From UBA4615 sp046046245 (GTDB taxonomy: Bacteria > Pseudomonadota > Gammaproteobacteria > Burkholderiales > Burkholderiaceae_E), in assembly GCA_046046245.1 (NCBI GenBank), contig JBJOKE010000037.1, forward strand, positions 1 to 64,000: a stretch of 64,000 bases of DNA, given 5' to 3'. Each line of letters begins with the position of its first letter. Positions within the stretch are counted from its first letter, which is position 1. Below the pieces are notes generated by a model. It did not search any database. It had not been told where the DNA came from and was given only the letters and a program-made list of their open reading frames with translations. This document shows positions 25,565 through 33,806 of this stretch, piece by piece. The position numbers and the translations under genes were made by a program.

Positions 25565-27181
25565 ATGCACCCCGACGACCCGGCCACCGTCGCCCCGATG
25601 GGCGGCGCCCTGCCCGCCGCGAGCCGCGGCCCCATCCGCGCCTACGACTGGATCGCGAACCACCGCGCGCACCGCCCCGCGAAGGAGGCCGTCCGCGAGC
25701 TCGCCTCCGGCCGCCGCTTCACCTACGCCGATCTCGACCGCCGCGCCGACGCACTCGCGGGGTGGCTGCGCTCGGCGGGCGTCGGCCGCGGCGACCGGGT
25801 CGCGCTGCTCGCCCACAACGGCATCGAGTACTTCGACCTGCAGTTCGCCTGCGTGCGCACCGGCGCGATCGCGGTGCTGCTGAACTGGCGGCTGACGGCG
25901 ACCGAACTCGAGTACATCCTGAACGACAGCGCCCCGAAAGTGCTGATCCACGACGCCGAGTTCGGCGACGTCGCGCGCACGCTGCACGCGCGTTGCGCGA
26001 TCCCGACCGCGCTGTGCATCGATCCGCGCCCCGACGCGTCCGGCAATCCCTACGAGGCCGCGCTCGCGGCGTGCGCGGGCCGTCCCCTCGCGCGCGAGGT
26101 CATGACCCACGACGACGTCGTGACGATCATGTACACCTCGGGCACGACCGGCCATCCGAAGGGCGCGATGATCACGCACGGGATGAACTTCTGGAACTGC
26201 GTGAACCTCGGGATCCCGGCGGGGGTCGGCCTCGATACCGTCCACCTGTCCGTGCTGCCGCTCTTCCACACCGGCGGCCTGAACTGCTACTCGAACCCGG
26301 TGCTGCACGCGGGCGGCACCGTCGTGATCATGCGCACCTTCGACGCCGGCCACGCGCTGCGGGTCATCGGCGATCCGGACCAGCGCGTCACGCACTTCTT
26401 CGCCGTGCCCGCGCCGTACCAGTTCATGGCGCAGCACCCCGACTTCCCGACGACCGACCTGTCGCGGCTGCGCTCGGCGGGCGTCGGCGGTGCGCCTTGC
26501 GCGCTGCCCATCCTGCAGGCCTGGTCGGCGCGCGGCGTGAACCTGATGCAGGGCTTCGGCATGACCGAGACCAGCCCCGCGTGCATCTTCCTCGACGCCG
26601 GCGATGCGATCCGCAAGCTCGGTTCCACCGGCAAGGTGCTGATGCACACCGAGGCGCGCGTCGTGAACGACGCGGGCGAGGACTGCGGCCCGGACGAGAT
26701 CGGCGAGCTGTGGGTCGCCGGACCGAACATCACGCCCGGCTACTGGAACCGCCCCGACGCCACCGCCGCCAACTTCGAGGGCCGCTGGCTCAGGACCGGC
26801 GACGCCGCACGCGTCGATGCCGAGGGCTTCTTCTACATCGTCGACCGCTGGAAGGACATGTACATCTCGGGCGGCGAGAACGTCTATCCGGCCGAGGTCG
26901 AGAATGTGCTGTACCAGCTGCCGCAGATCGCCGAGGTCGCGGTGATCGGCGTGCCCGACGACCGGTGGGGCGAGGCGGGCCTGGCGGTGATGGCGCTCAA
27001 GCCCGGGCAGGCGCTGGAGAAGGAAGCGGTGCTCGCGCACTGCCGCGACCGGCTCGCGCGATTCAAGTGGCCGCGCGACGTCGCGGTGGTCGAGGCCCTG
27101 CCGCGCAACGCGACCGGGAAGGTGCTGAAGCGGGCACTGCGGCTGCGGTTCGTGGGGAAGGACGCGCCTGCGATCACATGA
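25565..27181 (+). CDS. AMP-forming acyl-CoA synthetase (fatty-acid-CoA ligase-like)
   Basis: 538-residue adenylate-forming enzyme that activates a carboxylic acid to acyl-AMP and then acyl-CoA. The P-loop-like motif A3 MYTSGTTGHPKG (about 190-201), the FGMTETSP motif A5, the adenylate-binding LRTGDAARVDAEGFFYIVDRWKDMYISGGENVYP (A7-A8), and the catalytic C-terminal Lys in PRNATGKVLKR (A10) are all intact. The acid is not predictable; medium/long-chain or aromatic acids are typical. An AGGAG ribosome-binding site precedes the ATG. It ends 28 bp before the convergent phoU copy 2. Confidence 0.9.
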   Translation: MHPDDPATVAPMGGALPAASRGPIRAYDWIANHRAHRPAKEAVRELASGRRFTYADLDRRADALAGWLRSAGVGRGDRVALLAHNGIEYFDLQFACVRTGAIAVLLNWRLTATELEYILNDSAPKVLIHDAEFGDVARTLHARCAIPTALCIDPRPDASGNPYEAALAACAGRPLAREVMTHDDVVTIMYTSGTTGHPKGAMITHGMNFWNCVNLGIPAGVGLDTVHLSVLPLFHTGGLNCYSNPVLHAGGTVVIMRTFDAGHALRVIGDPDQRVTHFFAVPAPYQFMAQHPDFPTTDLSRLRSAGVGGAPCALPILQAWSARGVNLMQGFGMTETSPACIFLDAGDAIRKLGSTGKVLMHTEARVVNDAGEDCGPDEIGELWVAGPNITPGYWNRPDATAANFEGRWLRTGDAARVDAEGFFYIVDRWKDMYISGGENVYPAEVENVLYQLPQIAEVAVIGVPDDRWGEAGLAVMALKPGQALEKEAVLAHCRDRLARFKWPRDVAVVEALPRNATGKVLKRALRLRFVGKDAPAIT

Positions 27182-27209
27182 CGCGACCCGGCCCGACGCG
27201 GGGTCCGAC

Positions 27210-27893
27210 TCAGACGCCCGCGACCGCGGGCCGCGAATGCCGCGGGTCCACGCCGGAGACGACGTGGACCACGTACTCGCCGATGTTCTTCGAGTGATCG
27301 CCGATCCGCTCGATCGACTGCACGACGAAGGCCAGCGCGAGCGCCTCCTGCACGACGTCGACCTGCTCGCCCATCCGCTTGACCAGCTGCGCGATCAGCG
27401 CGTCGCGCAGCGCGTCGACCTCGCCGTCGCGCGCATGCAGCGCCCCCGAGGCGGCCGCGTCGTGCCGCACGAACGCGTCGATCGCCGAACGCAGCATCTC
27501 GACGGTCAGGTCGGCCATCCGCTGGATCGGCTCGAAGGGGATGGGCAGCGGCGCGTCGACGAACTGCCGTGCCTTCAGCGCGATCTTCTTCGCCTCGTCG
27601 CCGACCCGCTCGAGGTCGTTGATGGTGTGGATCACCGCGATGATCTCGCGCAGGTCCACCGCGATCGGCTGGCGCCGCGCGATCGTCTGGTTGCAGCGCA
27701 GGTCGGTCTCGAGGTGGAGCTGGTTGACGGTCTTCTCGTCGTCGAGCACCTGCATGACGAGCCGGAGGTCGCCGGTGCGTACCGCGTCGACCGCGCGGAT
27801 CAGCTGGCGCTCGACGAGGCCGCCCATCATCGAGACGGCGCTGCGCATCGCGTCGATGTCGGTGTCGAACTGCTTGAACGTGTGGTCGGTCAT
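27210..27893 (-). CDS. phoU: Phosphate-signalling protein PhoU, copy 2 (pst operon)
   Basis: 227-residue PhoU, last gene of pstSCAB-phoU and 34 bp after pstB. Both PhoU repeats carry the acidic/His motif: HTINDLERVGDEAKK (about 88-102) and QSIERIGDHSKNIGEYV (about 193-209). The second repeat is closer to the canonical GDHxxNIxE form than in the copy at 13280, so this is the likelier partner of PstB and PhoR. The two copies share the central blocks RQPIAVDLRE and the HTIND motif but differ at many other positions. Confidence 0.95.
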   Translation of the reverse strand: MTDHTFKQFDTDIDAMRSAVSMMGGLVERQLIRAVDAVRTGDLRLVMQVLDDEKTVNQLHLETDLRCNQTIARRQPIAVDLREIIAVIHTINDLERVGDEAKKIALKARQFVDAPLPIPFEPIQRMADLTVEMLRSAIDAFVRHDAAASGALHARDGEVDALRDALIAQLVKRMGEQVDVVQEALALAFVVQSIERIGDHSKNIGEYVVHVVSGVDPRHSRPAVAGV

Positions 27894-27927
27894 CGTCGCA
27901 TCCGTCCCGGTGGGGCAGTGGGGCCGG

Positions 27928-28755
<828 letters not shown>

Positions 28756-28777
28756 CTCGGGGTCCGGTGTGTGCGGC

Positions 28778-29656
28778 CTAGGCCTGCACCTTGTCGCGGA
28801 ACAGCACGCGGGCGGCGATGTTGATGCCGAGCACGATCAGCGCGATGAGGAAGGCGCCGCCCCAGGCGAGCTGCTGCCAGTCCTCGTAGGGACTCATCGC
28901 GAAGTTGAAGATCACCACCGGCAGGTTGGCCATCGGCCGCGACATGTCGGTGCTGAAGAACTGATTGTTGAGCGCGGTGAACAGCAGCGGCGCGGTCTCG
29001 CCGATCATCCGCGCGACCGCGAGCAGCACGCCGGTCACCACGCCGCCCTTGACCGCGCGCAGCGTGATCGCCAGGCTCACCTTCCAGCGCGGCATGCCGA
29101 GCGCGAAAGCCGCCTCGCGCAGGCTGCCCGGCACCAGGTTGAGCATGTTCTCGGTGGTGCGGACCACCACCGGCACCGCGATCAGCGACAGCGCGAACGC
29201 GCCGGCCCAGCCGGAGAAGTGCCGGACCGTGGCCACGGCGATCGCGAACACGAACAGCCCGATGACGATCGACGGCGCCGACAGCATCACGTCGACGACG
29301 AACCGGGTCGCATGGGCGAAGCGCGAGGTCCGGCCGAACTCGGACAGGTAGATGCCGGCGAGGATGCCGATCGGCGTGGACACCAGCGTCGCGAAGCCGA
29401 CGATCATCAGGCTGCCGACCATCGCGTTCGCGAGGCCGCCGCCCGGCGTGCCCGGCGCGGGCGTGCTCTTCGTGAAGAAGTTCCAGTCGAGCGCGGCGAT
29501 CCCGTTCGACGCGAGCGTCCACAGGATCCACAGCAGCCCGATCAGGCCGATGGCCATCGACGCACTCGACAGCATCAGGCCGATCGCGTTCACGAGCTTG
29601 CGGCGCCGGTAGCGGCCGACGTCGATCGACGCGGCGGGGGACGGAGTGGCGGTCAT
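28778..29656 (-). CDS. pstA: Phosphate ABC transporter permease PstA
   Basis: 292-residue inner-membrane permease with six predicted helices (the first at about 24-46). The EAA-type loop REAAFALGMPRWKVSLAITLRAVKGGVVTGVL is present, as is the PGTPGGGLANAMVGSL segment of the PstA family. It pairs with PstC to form the phosphate channel. It starts 15 bp after pstC. Confidence 0.95.
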   Translation of the reverse strand: MTATPSPAASIDVGRYRRRKLVNAIGLMLSSASMAIGLIGLLWILWTLASNGIAALDWNFFTKSTPAPGTPGGGLANAMVGSLMIVGFATLVSTPIGILAGIYLSEFGRTSRFAHATRFVVDVMLSAPSIVIGLFVFAIAVATVRHFSGWAGAFALSLIAVPVVVRTTENMLNLVPGSLREAAFALGMPRWKVSLAITLRAVKGGVVTGVLLAVARMIGETAPLLFTALNNQFFSTDMSRPMANLPVVIFNFAMSPYEDWQQLAWGGAFLIALIVLGINIAARVLFRDKVQA

Positions 29657-29671
29657 CGTCGGAGGCTCCGC

Positions 29672-30679
29672 TCAGATGCCGGCCTTGCGCGTGCCGCGGG
29701 CGGTCAGCCAGCGGGCGATCGCGAGGACGATCACGGTGATCCCGAACAGCAGCAGGCCGAGCGCGAACAGCGAGGGCACGTGCAGCATCGGGTCGGCCTC
29801 GGCGAATTCGTTCGCGAGCGTCGAGGCGATCGAGTTGCCGGGCGCGAACAGGCTCGGCGCGAGGCGGTTCGCGTTGCCGATCACGAAGGTGACCGCCATC
29901 GTCTCGCCCAGGGCGCGACCGAGTCCGAGCATCACGCCGCCGATCACGCCGACCCGCGTGTACGGCAGCACCACGTGGCGCACGACCTCCCAGGTGGTGC
30001 AGCCCAGCCCGTATGCGGACTCCTTGAGCACCGGCGGCACGGTCTCGAAGACGTCGCGCATCACCGAGGCGGTGAACGGCACCACCATCAGCGCGAGGAC
30101 CAGGCCCGCGGTGAAGACGCCGATGCCCAAGGGCGGACCGGAGAAGATCGGCAGCCCGGTGGCGATCAGCACCGGCTGCACCCATTCCTGGAACAGCGGC
30201 GCGAACACGAACAGACCCCAGATGCCGTAGATGATCGACGGCACGCCCGCCAGCAGCTCGATCGCGGTGCCCAGCGGCCGCCGCAGCCACAGCGGACAGG
30301 TCTCGGTGAGGAAGAGCGCGATGCCGAAGCTGATCGGCACCGCGAAGAGCAGCGCGATCGCCGACGTCACGAGCGTGCCGTAGATCGCGATCACCGCGCC
30401 GTACTCGTCGTCGGACGGGCTCCAGGTCGTGCCCACCAGGAAGCCGGGGCCGAACTTCGCGAACGCCGGCCAGGCCTGCAGGATCAGCGAGACCAGCAGC
30501 CCGGCGAGCGCCAGCAGCACCAGCGCGGCGAACAGGAACGTGGTCGCCTCGAAGATGCGGTCGGCGCGGCCGAACGCGGCGACGCGAGCCGCCAGCGCCG
30601 CCTCGGCCGACGGGCTGCGCTTCGCGTTGGCCGCCGGTGCGTCGAGGTCTTCCGCGGTGGGTTGCGCTGACATGCTCAT
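29672..30679 (-). CDS. pstC: Phosphate ABC transporter permease PstC
   Basis: 335-residue permease. An acidic, Ala-rich cytoplasmic N-terminus of about 40 residues precedes six or more transmembrane helices. LLAGVPSIIYGIWGLFVFAP and the EAA loop KESAYGLGCTTWEVVRHVVLPYTRVGVIGGVMLGLGRALGETMAV are PstC hallmarks. It is separated from pstS by 110 bp that contain a strong hairpin. Two ATGs six bases apart (30679, 30673) are possible starts. Confidence 0.95.
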   Translation of the reverse strand: MSMSAQPTAEDLDAPAANAKRSPSAEAALAARVAAFGRADRIFEATTFLFAALVLLALAGLLVSLILQAWPAFAKFGPGFLVGTTWSPSDDEYGAVIAIYGTLVTSAIALLFAVPISFGIALFLTETCPLWLRRPLGTAIELLAGVPSIIYGIWGLFVFAPLFQEWVQPVLIATGLPIFSGPPLGIGVFTAGLVLALMVVPFTASVMRDVFETVPPVLKESAYGLGCTTWEVVRHVVLPYTRVGVIGGVMLGLGRALGETMAVTFVIGNANRLAPSLFAPGNSIASTLANEFAEADPMLHVPSLFALGLLLFGITVIVLAIARWLTARGTRKAGI

Positions 30680-30737
30680 GATCGTCCGGTGAACGCGCGT
30701 CGTGACGACGTGCGGGGCCGTCCGCCCCGCTGGAGAC

Positions 30738-30768
30738 GACGGCCCGCGGCACTGGCCGCGGAACCGTC
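30738..30768 (-). terminator. Intercistronic hairpin between pstS and pstC (candidate attenuator)
   Basis: Inverted repeat GACGG...CCGTC (30738-30742 with 30764-30768) around CCGCGG/CCGCGG (30744-30749 with 30756-30761), with a 6-nt loop. No T-run follows. A stem-loop at this point, 21 bp after the pstS stop, would stabilise or partly terminate the transcript so that PstS is made in excess of the membrane subunits, as in many binding-protein operons. Confidence 0.5.
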
Positions 30769-30789
30769 AGTGTCGCACCGCTCGGGCCG

Positions 30790-31827
30790 TCAGTTCAGGA
30801 CGGCCTTGCCCGATGCGTCCTTGATGTCCTTCCAGGACGCCTCGATCTGCTTGACCAGCGTCGCCGGCAGCGGCACGTAGTCGAGGTCGGTCGCCAGCTT
30901 CTGGCCGTTGTTGAGCGCCCAGCGGAAGAACTTCAGCGCCTCGGCCGAGCGCTTCGCGTCGCCCGCGCTGCGATGCATCAGGATGAAGGTCGCCGAGGTG
31001 ATCGGCCAGGCGTTCGCGCCCGCCTGGTTGTTCAGGTTCGCACCGAAGCCGGGCGCCGAGTTCCAGTCCGCCTTCTCGGCGGCAGCCGCGAAGGTCAGGT
31101 CGTCGGCCTTCACCACCTTGCCGTCGCGGTTGAGCATCGACGCGTACGACATCCTGTTCTGCTTCGCGTACGCGTACTCGACGTAGCCGATCGAGCCGGC
31201 GATCTTGGTGACGTTGGCGGCGACGCCCGCGTTGCCCCGGCCGCCGACCCCGGCCGGCCAGTTGACGGTCTTGCCCGCGCCGGGCGAGGCCTTGAAGGCC
31301 GCCGAGGTCTGGGCGAGGTAGTCGGTGAACACGTAGGTGGTGCCCGACGAGTCGGACCGGTAGACCAGCGTGATCGCGGTCGCGGGCAGCTTGGCGTTCG
31401 GGTTCAGCTTGGCGATCGCCGGATCGTTCCAGGCCTTGATCGCGCCGCGGAAGATGTCGCCGAGGACGGCGCCGTCCAGCGTCAGCTCGTTCGCGCCGAT
31501 GCCGGGCAGGTTGAAGACGGCGACCACGCCGCCGATCACCGCCGGGAACTGGGCCAGGCCGTTCTTCTCGAGCTCGTCCTTCTCGAGCGGGTCGTCGGAG
31601 GCGCCGAAATCGACGGTCTTGGCGGTGATCTGCTTGATGCCGCCGCCGGAGCCGATCGCCTGGTAGTTCAGCTGGGCGCCGGTGGCGGTCTTGTAGGCCT
31701 CGGCCCACTTCGCGTAGATCGGGGCGGGGAAGGTCGCACCGGCTCCGGTGATGTCCTGGGCCAGGGAGGAGGAGACGGCGGCGATCGCGATCGCGGCGCC
31801 CGCCAGCAGTCGTGTCGTCAGCTTCAT
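30790..31827 (-). CDS. pstS: Phosphate-binding periplasmic protein PstS
   Basis: 345 residues with a signal peptide (1-23, cleavage after SLA before QDI). The mature start ITGAGATFPAPIYAKWAEAY is the phosphate-binding P-loop-like region of PstS; IGSGGGIKQI, DFGASDDPL, and RSDSSGTTYVFTDYL complete the ligand pocket. It delivers phosphate to PstCA. First gene of the pst operon, preceded by a Pho box whose proximal edge is 60 bp from the ATG. Confidence 0.97.
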   Translation of the reverse strand: MKLTTRLLAGAAIAIAAVSSSLAQDITGAGATFPAPIYAKWAEAYKTATGAQLNYQAIGSGGGIKQITAKTVDFGASDDPLEKDELEKNGLAQFPAVIGGVVAVFNLPGIGANELTLDGAVLGDIFRGAIKAWNDPAIAKLNPNAKLPATAITLVYRSDSSGTTYVFTDYLAQTSAAFKASPGAGKTVNWPAGVGGRGNAGVAANVTKIAGSIGYVEYAYAKQNRMSYASMLNRDGKVVKADDLTFAAAAEKADWNSAPGFGANLNNQAGANAWPITSATFILMHRSAGDAKRSAEALKFFRWALNNGQKLATDLDYVPLPATLVKQIEASWKDIKDASGKAVLN

Positions 31828-31887
31828 GATGTGTCCTGTCGTGTGATGGGGAGGCAACAGCGGCAGACCGCAGGCTACGGACGGCCG

Positions 31888-31905
31888 ATGACAGGACTGT
31901 GACAG
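31888..31905 (-). promoter_or_regulatory. Pho box upstream of pstS
   Basis: On the minus strand it reads CTGTCAC-AGTC-CTGTCAT, the 7-4-7 direct repeat bound by PhoB. A TAGCCT hexamer (31877-31872) begins 10 bp downstream and could be the -10 element. Further TGTCAT-like sequence lies at about 31930-31960, possibly weaker secondary sites. Confidence 0.9.
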
Positions 31906-31990
31906 CGGACGCCTGCGTATCCGTTTCGGATGACGGCGACATGACATGACGCTACGACAGGTTATCCGGCCGTAGCGAGCGCTCACATTT

Positions 31991-32509
31991 TCAGTCCGGC
32001 GATGCTCGGCGTGCGACCGCCCAGGCGTCGAGCCGCTCCGGGGCCGGCGTGCCCGCGCCGAAGCGCGTCGTCCCGTCGGCCGCGAGCAGCGCGACGTACG
32101 GCGTGACGCCGCGCCAGGCCGGATCGACCGCGTGGCGCAGCACCGCCTCCTGGCCGCGGAACGCGTACAGGCGGTCGGCCTGCCCCAGGTGGGCATCGTG
32201 CCGGCTCCGGCCCAGGGCTTCACCGTCGAGGACCACCGCAACCAGCGGCGCGGCCAGGCCGCGTTCGCGCAGCGACCGGCGCAGCCCGTCGAAGACCTCG
32301 GGGCAGGTGGCGCAGGTGGTGCGGGTGAATACGACGACGGCCGGGCGCGGCAGCGTGGCCTGCAGCCGCGTCCAGGCCGCGGCGTCGAAGGGCTCGACGC
32401 GCGGCGGGGGCGCGGCGGGCGCCGGCACGGTCGGGACGGCCGTCGCGACGGCGACCGAGCAGGCGGCCAGGAGCGCGCGGCGGCGGGGCGGACGCTCGGT
32501 CGCGCGCAT
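31991..32509 (-). CDS. Exported thioredoxin-fold protein with CATC motif
   Basis: 172 residues. The N-terminus has Arg-rich text followed by a hydrophobic stretch (RRRALLAACSVAVATAV), consistent with export, possibly by Tat. PAVVVFTRTTCATCPEVFDGLRRSL is a beta-strand plus CxxC thioredoxin-like active site (Cys about 75 and 78). It may be a periplasmic thiol oxidoreductase or metal-handling protein. It is the last gene of the cruR/TonB/propeller operon: the ATG at 32509 lies 7 bp after the propeller gene's stop; an alternative ATG at 32533 would overlap it. Confidence 0.7.
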   Translation of the reverse strand: MRATERPPRRRALLAACSVAVATAVPTVPAPAAPPPRVEPFDAAAWTRLQATLPRPAVVVFTRTTCATCPEVFDGLRRSLRERGLAAPLVAVVLDGEALGRSRHDAHLGQADRLYAFRGQEAVLRHAVDPAWRGVTPYVALLAADGTTRFGAGTPAPERLDAWAVARRASPD

Positions 32510-32516
32510 CGGACGG

Positions 32517-33806
32517 TCAGTCGAGCGGGACAACCCGGATCTCCTGGTCGGTGCGCCAGACGGCGACGAGGCGGTCGCCTCGCCGCGCGAGGCGCGGATG
32601 GTCGTTTTCGCGCGGGCTGCGGGCGAGCTCGCGCAGCGCGAAGCGCGTGCCGCCGTCGTCGGACACCCAGGCCCGCAGCCGGGTCGCGACGCCGTCGAAG
32701 CTGCGCCAGACGACCGCGACGCGGCCCCCGGCGGCGATCACGTCGGCGTGCTCGGCGCCGGGATCGGGCAGCGCCACCGCGTCGCCGGCGGGCGCGCCGT
32801 CGGCCGTCAGACGCCCGTAGCGGACCGCGCCGACGCCGTCGCGTTCGCCGAACCAGACGGCGTGGTAGCCGCCGCCGTCGGCCGCCGCGAGACCGGGTCC
32901 GTGGTGCGGGCAGGCATCGACCGCCCAGCGGTCGGCGCTCGCTCGGACGGTGGCGGGCGACGGTGCGTCGGCGCCGCCGATCCTCGCGAACGCATGGTCG
33001 CGCTCGCGGCCGTCGAACACGTGCCGCCACATCGCCGCGATGCCGCCGTCGGGCGACGGCGCGAGCGCGATCCGGCAGCACTCGCAGCTGTGGTCGGCCA
33101 CCCGCAGGTCGGGCGAGAAGCTGCGGCCGCCGTCCTCCGAGACCACTCGCCAGATCGCCGCGCCCGGCCAGTCGGCCTTCGCGCGGCCGGCGACCGCGGC
33201 GGCGGCCCGCGCCGCCTCGGCGTCGCGCTTGTCCACCCACAGCACGTGCAGCCGGCCGCGCACGTCGAAGGCGATCGATTCGAAGCGGTGGGTGATCGGC
33301 TGGCGGTCGGCGTGCACGGTGAACGGTGCGCCGAAGCGCCGGCCGCCGTCCTCGGACCGCGCCATCCGGATCTCGCCGGTGTACGGCCTCGCGAGCGGGC
33401 GCGTCCACGCGAGGATCACCGTTCGGCCGTCGGGCCCGAAGGCGATCTTCGGCCGCTGCTCGCCGTCGGCCGCGACGACCTCGTCGCCGAGATCGGGCAG
33501 GGTCCGCGGGCCCCAGCTGCGGCCGTCGTCGGCGCTCGACTGCACGAAGAGTCGGCGACGCTCGTCGAGGCCGGCGACCCAGAGCCGACCGTCCGGCGAA
33601 AACACCGCCGACACCGCCAGCGCCGGGCGCGGCGCGCGGCCGCTGCGATGCCCTTCGTGCGCGTGGGCCGCGGCGGCCGCGGCCAGCGCGGCGGCCGCGA
33701 CCCAGCCCGCGACGGCGCGCACCAGGCCGCGCGCGCGGCCCCGCGGGGCCGCTTTACGCAGCGCAGCGGGCACCGGCCTGCGGGAAGTGCCCTGCACGCT
33801 CACCAT
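32517..33806 (-). CDS. Periplasmic BNR/Asp-box beta-propeller (sialidase-like fold) with CECC motif
   Basis: 429 residues. The N-terminal signal (about 30-50, alanine-rich, ending AAAHAHEGHRS) starts the mature protein with a His-rich tip. Several Asp-box repeats follow: SADDGRSWG, SEDGGRRFG, SEDGGRSFS, SDDGGTRFA. Annotation pipelines would call it exo-alpha-sialidase, but the catalytic Arg triad cannot be shown and the context is not glycan metabolism. An unusual HSCECC segment and a CPHHGPG segment suggest metal binding. The ATG overlaps the TonB receptor stop by 7 bp, so translation is coupled to it. I infer a copper-related role from the operon. Confidence 0.75.
   Translation of the reverse strand: MVSVQGTSRRPVPAALRKAAPRGRARGLVRAVAGWVAAAALAAAAAAHAHEGHRSGRAPRPALAVSAVFSPDGRLWVAGLDERRRLFVQSSADDGRSWGPRTLPDLGDEVVAADGEQRPKIAFGPDGRTVILAWTRPLARPYTGEIRMARSEDGGRRFGAPFTVHADRQPITHRFESIAFDVRGRLHVLWVDKRDAEAARAAAAVAGRAKADWPGAAIWRVVSEDGGRSFSPDLRVADHSCECCRIALAPSPDGGIAAMWRHVFDGRERDHAFARIGGADAPSPATVRASADRWAVDACPHHGPGLAAADGGGYHAVWFGERDGVGAVRYGRLTADGAPAGDAVALPDPGAEHADVIAAGGRVAVVWRSFDGVATRLRAWVSDDGGTRFALRELARSPRENDHPRLARRGDRLVAVWRTDQEIRVVPLD

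Noticed and set aside
32517..33806. Calling the BNR propeller a true sialidase
   Set aside because: Asp-boxes show only the fold; catalytic residues could not be identified and the operon context is TonB/copper-like.
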